From Arcicella gelida (GTDB lineage Bacteria; Bacteroidota; Bacteroidia; Cytophagales; Spirosomataceae), in the NCBI RefSeq assembly GCF_034931025.1, contig NZ_JAYGIL010000002.1, forward strand, positions 379,018 to 443,017: a stretch of 64,000 nucleotides of DNA. The letters run 5' to 3'. Below are positions 61,829 through 64,000 of the stretch, piece after piece. The notes beneath the pieces are model-generated. The model had not been told where the DNA came from and made no database searches. It saw only the letters and a list, made by a program, of their open reading frames with translations. Position numbers and translations under genes: made by a program. Position 1 is the first letter of the stretch. Every line of letters starts with the position of its first letter.

Positions 61829-62754
61829 CTGTTTCGACCTATATCACATTGATAATACATAAAATGAAAAAATGCAGGAATCGTATTGCGATATTTTTTA
61901 AGCTTATCAGGCTCTTTTTCCATTAGATAGTTCGTTAGAAAACTAAAAATCTTTTTGAAGTCATCAAATTGTTCCCTGTTAGCTTCTATGACTCTTTTCA
62001 ACTCTAAGGAAGTTTCTTCGTAATACTGGGCAAATTCTTGGTTAATTGGATTCTGTAAAAAGTCTAATATTTGCTTTTCGTGACGGTCTAAATCTGGCAA
62101 AATGATATTCTCATAATAAGCATTATCCAAGTTGTTAACTCGATTTTTTTCCTCAATACTGGGTCTGTCTAATGTCAAGCTACTGTTGATAAATTTAGGA
62201 AGTGTGTCATGAAAAATAACGATTAAATCCCTTATATCCTTGTCATGAAACTCAAATGGCATCGTAAACTTATCTAAGCCAAATTGCTTGACAATCTCTT
62301 TATTTTGTGACAAGAACCTATGTAGAGTGTCTTTTCCAATAATGTCAACATTTGTAAGACCAGTTTGGTCTTTAATATATTGTCTTGCCTCTTCTCGACT
62401 TTCTGTTTCTTTTCTATTAGTAAAAAGTAAATAATTATCAATTTCTCCCTTCGATTTCAATACCTTAACTTTTGGAACTTCTTTTTCTACAAGACCAGTT
62501 TTATTTCCAAAAAATTTATTATCTGAGCAACTCGCTTGATAGTCTGTTGTGTGCTTTACTTGAATGATAAACTTCCCTTTCCATTGCTCCGTTTTAGAGG
62601 GATAGGCATTAGCCACTCCTTCAAAACGCCCATCTCTTCCTCCATCTTTACCTTTAGAAAAGCTGACAAATCCTATACCAAGAACGTGTTGGCAAAGCAT
62701 ATTAATGAGACTTTCAAAGTCATCTTCGGATAGGTTTTCTAATCTATAATCCAT
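61825..62754 (-). CDS. ABC-3C effector: Mrr-like REase with C-terminal ABC-3C domain
   Basis: 309 residues. Residues 1 to about 130 form a PD-(D/E)xK nuclease of the Mrr kind: Glu14 in the DDFESLINMLCQH helix, Asp41 in KGKDGGRDGRFEG, and Gln65-x-Lys67 in GKFIIQVKHT (a Q-x-K variant typical of Mrr). The C-terminal about 150 residues (from DKDIRDLIVIFHDTLPKF to the end) are helical and would be the domain that couples the effector to the middle component and ATPase. First gene of the operon. Predicted to cut nucleic acid when triggered, in phage or plasmid defence. Confidence 0.83.
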   Translation of the reverse strand: MDYRLENLSEDDFESLINMLCQHVLGIGFVSFSKGKDGGRDGRFEGVANAYPSKTEQWKGKFIIQVKHTTDYQASCSDNKFFGNKTGLVEKEVPKVKVLKSKGEIDNYLLFTNRKETESREEARQYIKDQTGLTNVDIIGKDTLHRFLSQNKEIVKQFGLDKFTMPFEFHDKDIRDLIVIFHDTLPKFINSSLTLDRPSIEEKNRVNNLDNAYYENIILPDLDRHEKQILDFLQNPINQEFAQYYEETSLELKRVIEANREQFDDFKKIFSFLTNYLMEKEPDKLKKYRNTIPAFFHFMYYQCDIGRNR

Positions 62755-62859
62755 AATTTTTAAACGAAATATAATATCTGATCAATATTCAAATGAGTAT
62801 TAAATCAAAGCATCATTATTTTGTACCCTAGTAAGACTATACAAGTTTGAATCTTTACA

Positions 62860-62867
62860 CAAAGATA
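62860..62867 (-). promoter_or_regulatory. -7 element of the ABC-3C operon
   Basis: TATCTTTG then TG on the reverse strand fits TAnnTTTG; the -33 side is only AT-rich. It gives a leader of about 100 nt before the effector ATG at 62754. The 180-bp divergent region also has to serve the forward gene at 62935. Confidence 0.45.
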
Positions 62868-62934
62868 CAAAATATAAAATAGTATAATTTAAACATAGAA
62901 TTCGAAATTTCAATTTAATAATCTTTATACTCCA

Positions 62935-63882
62935 ATGAAAAAATTGCTTTTCCTTTTTTTATGTTTCTTTACTTTGGAAACATTTGCTCAAAAACGTTCT
63001 ATTAACAACAAGCTTGGTACTGAACATATTTTCATTTCAGCAACAAAAATAGCATTGGTTCCTCCGCCAAATTTCGCAAAAGCGGTTGGCTTTAGTGGCT
63101 TTCAACAAGCCGAAACGAATTCATCAATCTTGGTTGCCGAAATTCCTGCTCCTTATCAAGAAATAGCAAAAGCGTTTACTGCTGAGGCACTTAAAACCAG
63201 AGGTGTTATTCTGATTAAATCTGAAGATATTTCTTTTCAAAATACACCAGCAAAATTACTCTTCACCAAGCAATCTGCTAATGGAATGGATTTTTCTAAA
63301 ACAATTTTAGTTTTTGGAGATTCTAAGAAAGTCTTTTTAGTAAATTTTCTGTACCCCGAAAACGATAAAACTTTAGCCGAACAAATGGACAAAGCAATAG
63401 CCTCTGTTGTATATCAAAGTACTAAACAGGTAAATCCGCTTGAAGAAGCAAATTTCAAGATAAATACCGCTGATACAAAGTTCAAATTTGCTCATTCACT
63501 TTCTGGCTCATTAATCTTTACCAGTGACGGTAAATTACCTCCTGCCGATACAGACAAAGCTTTTCTTTCGGTTGGTCAAATACTTGTCAATACTTCGACT
63601 GTTCCAGACAAAAAACTATTGGCTGTTGAAACGATGCAGAAATTCCCCAATGGCAAGAAAACTAAAATTGAAAAAGTATCTACCATTGAAATTGATGGGA
63701 TGACTGGCTACGAAGTAATTGGAACTGGCGAAAATGAAAAAGGACAAAAAGAATTGGTTTATGAAGTAATGCTATTTTCAAATAGCTCTTATTATTTAAT
63801 CGTTGGAATTGCACCAATTCAATTTGACAGCTATTTACAGGTTTACAAAAGCATTGCTAAAACGTTTGAGAGGAAATTATAG
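62935..63882 (+). CDS. Secreted protein of unknown function
   Basis: 315 residues with a clear signal peptide (KKLLFLFLCFFTLETFAQ, cleavage near 19). The mature protein is a mixed alpha/beta chain with two similar halves: strands such as ISATKIALVPPPNFAKAVGF and KLLFTKQSANGMDFSKTILV first, then SLIFTSDGKLPPADTD and YEVIGTGENEKGQKELVYEV. It resembles periplasmic proteins annotated as hypothetical in Cytophagales. Divergent from the ABC-3C operon and probably not part of it. Bases 63883-64000 beyond it show no gene. Confidence 0.85.
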   Translation: MKKLLFLFLCFFTLETFAQKRSINNKLGTEHIFISATKIALVPPPNFAKAVGFSGFQQAETNSSILVAEIPAPYQEIAKAFTAEALKTRGVILIKSEDISFQNTPAKLLFTKQSANGMDFSKTILVFGDSKKVFLVNFLYPENDKTLAEQMDKAIASVVYQSTKQVNPLEEANFKINTADTKFKFAHSLSGSLIFTSDGKLPPADTDKAFLSVGQILVNTSTVPDKKLLAVETMQKFPNGKKTKIEKVSTIEIDGMTGYEVIGTGENEKGQKELVYEVMLFSNSSYYLIVGIAPIQFDSYLQVYKSIAKTFERKL

Positions 63883-64000
63883 ACACTATCCCTAATTTTG
63901 TGTAAGTTGTTTTTTGTATTGATTATTTGTTTTTGATTCTTTGGTCAAAAATAAGGTAAAATTGGTTGATAATAATTCCCCAGTTATGAATGGGTTTAGT

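Overview
The window is chromosomal DNA from an AT-rich Bacteroidota, most likely a member of the Cytophagales (Spirosomaceae/Cytophagaceae type, for example Emticicia- or Arcicella-like; the genus is a guess). The evidence is phylum-typical families: a PUR/DUF3276 protein, DUF3098 next to ftsX, the lipoprotein Omp85 TamL, the run miaB - sigma54 activator - lptE - TPR - secG followed further on by groES-groEL, a DUF151/UVR nuclease-like protein, and many -7 promoter elements of the form TAnnTTTG. Nearly all of it reads as core genome. I see no insertion sequence, prophage, CRISPR array or rRNA.

Layout. 0-20 kb: housekeeping and envelope genes (PUR protein, RlpA-like protein, DUF58, a very large NtrY-like histidine kinase, metF, a small Hsp20, a lactonase, ftsX/DUF3098, the DUF151 protein, etfBA, a secreted FAD oxidoreductase, purine nucleoside phosphorylase, a BaiN-like flavoprotein, a membrane-anchored nuclease). 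20-33 kb: surface polysaccharide genes. Two forward glycosyltransferases and a membrane protein with a PP2C-like remnant are followed by a reverse-strand operon (GT-C-like protein, O-antigen polymerase/ligase, two GT4, acyltransferase, GT2, WcaF-type acetyltransferase) and a WecA/TagO-type initiating transferase. 33.1-33.5 kb: a tRNA operon (Ser-GCT, Pro-TGG, Arg-TCT) with a textbook Bacteroidota promoter. 33.8-53.6 kb: aminotransferase, queuosine-precursor transporter, two hydrolases, a TrmH-type methyltransferase, tamL, then miaB/activator/lptE/TPR/secG, a GT39 glycosyltransferase, groESL and a ModF-like ABC protein.

53.9-62.8 kb is the accessory part. Two reverse-strand conflict cassettes flank the purine gene purL. 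One is a two-gene PtuA/PtuB-like (Septu or retron-effector type) ATPase plus HNH nuclease. The other is a tightly packed three-gene ABC-3C system: an Mrr-like REase with a C-terminal adaptor domain, a 79-residue middle component of MC6 type, and a DUF2326-type coiled-coil ABC ATPase. The ABC-3C cassette is the best candidate for a little-studied biological system here.

Intergenic DNA is unusually structured. There are two separate arrays of 42-bp tandem repeats sharing a GACTC...GARTCA core, several degenerate 7- or 9-bp micro-arrays that often fold into long hairpins, a multi-hairpin REP-like element, a 13-bp-arm palindrome between etfB and a TPR gene, and long hairpins between convergent genes.
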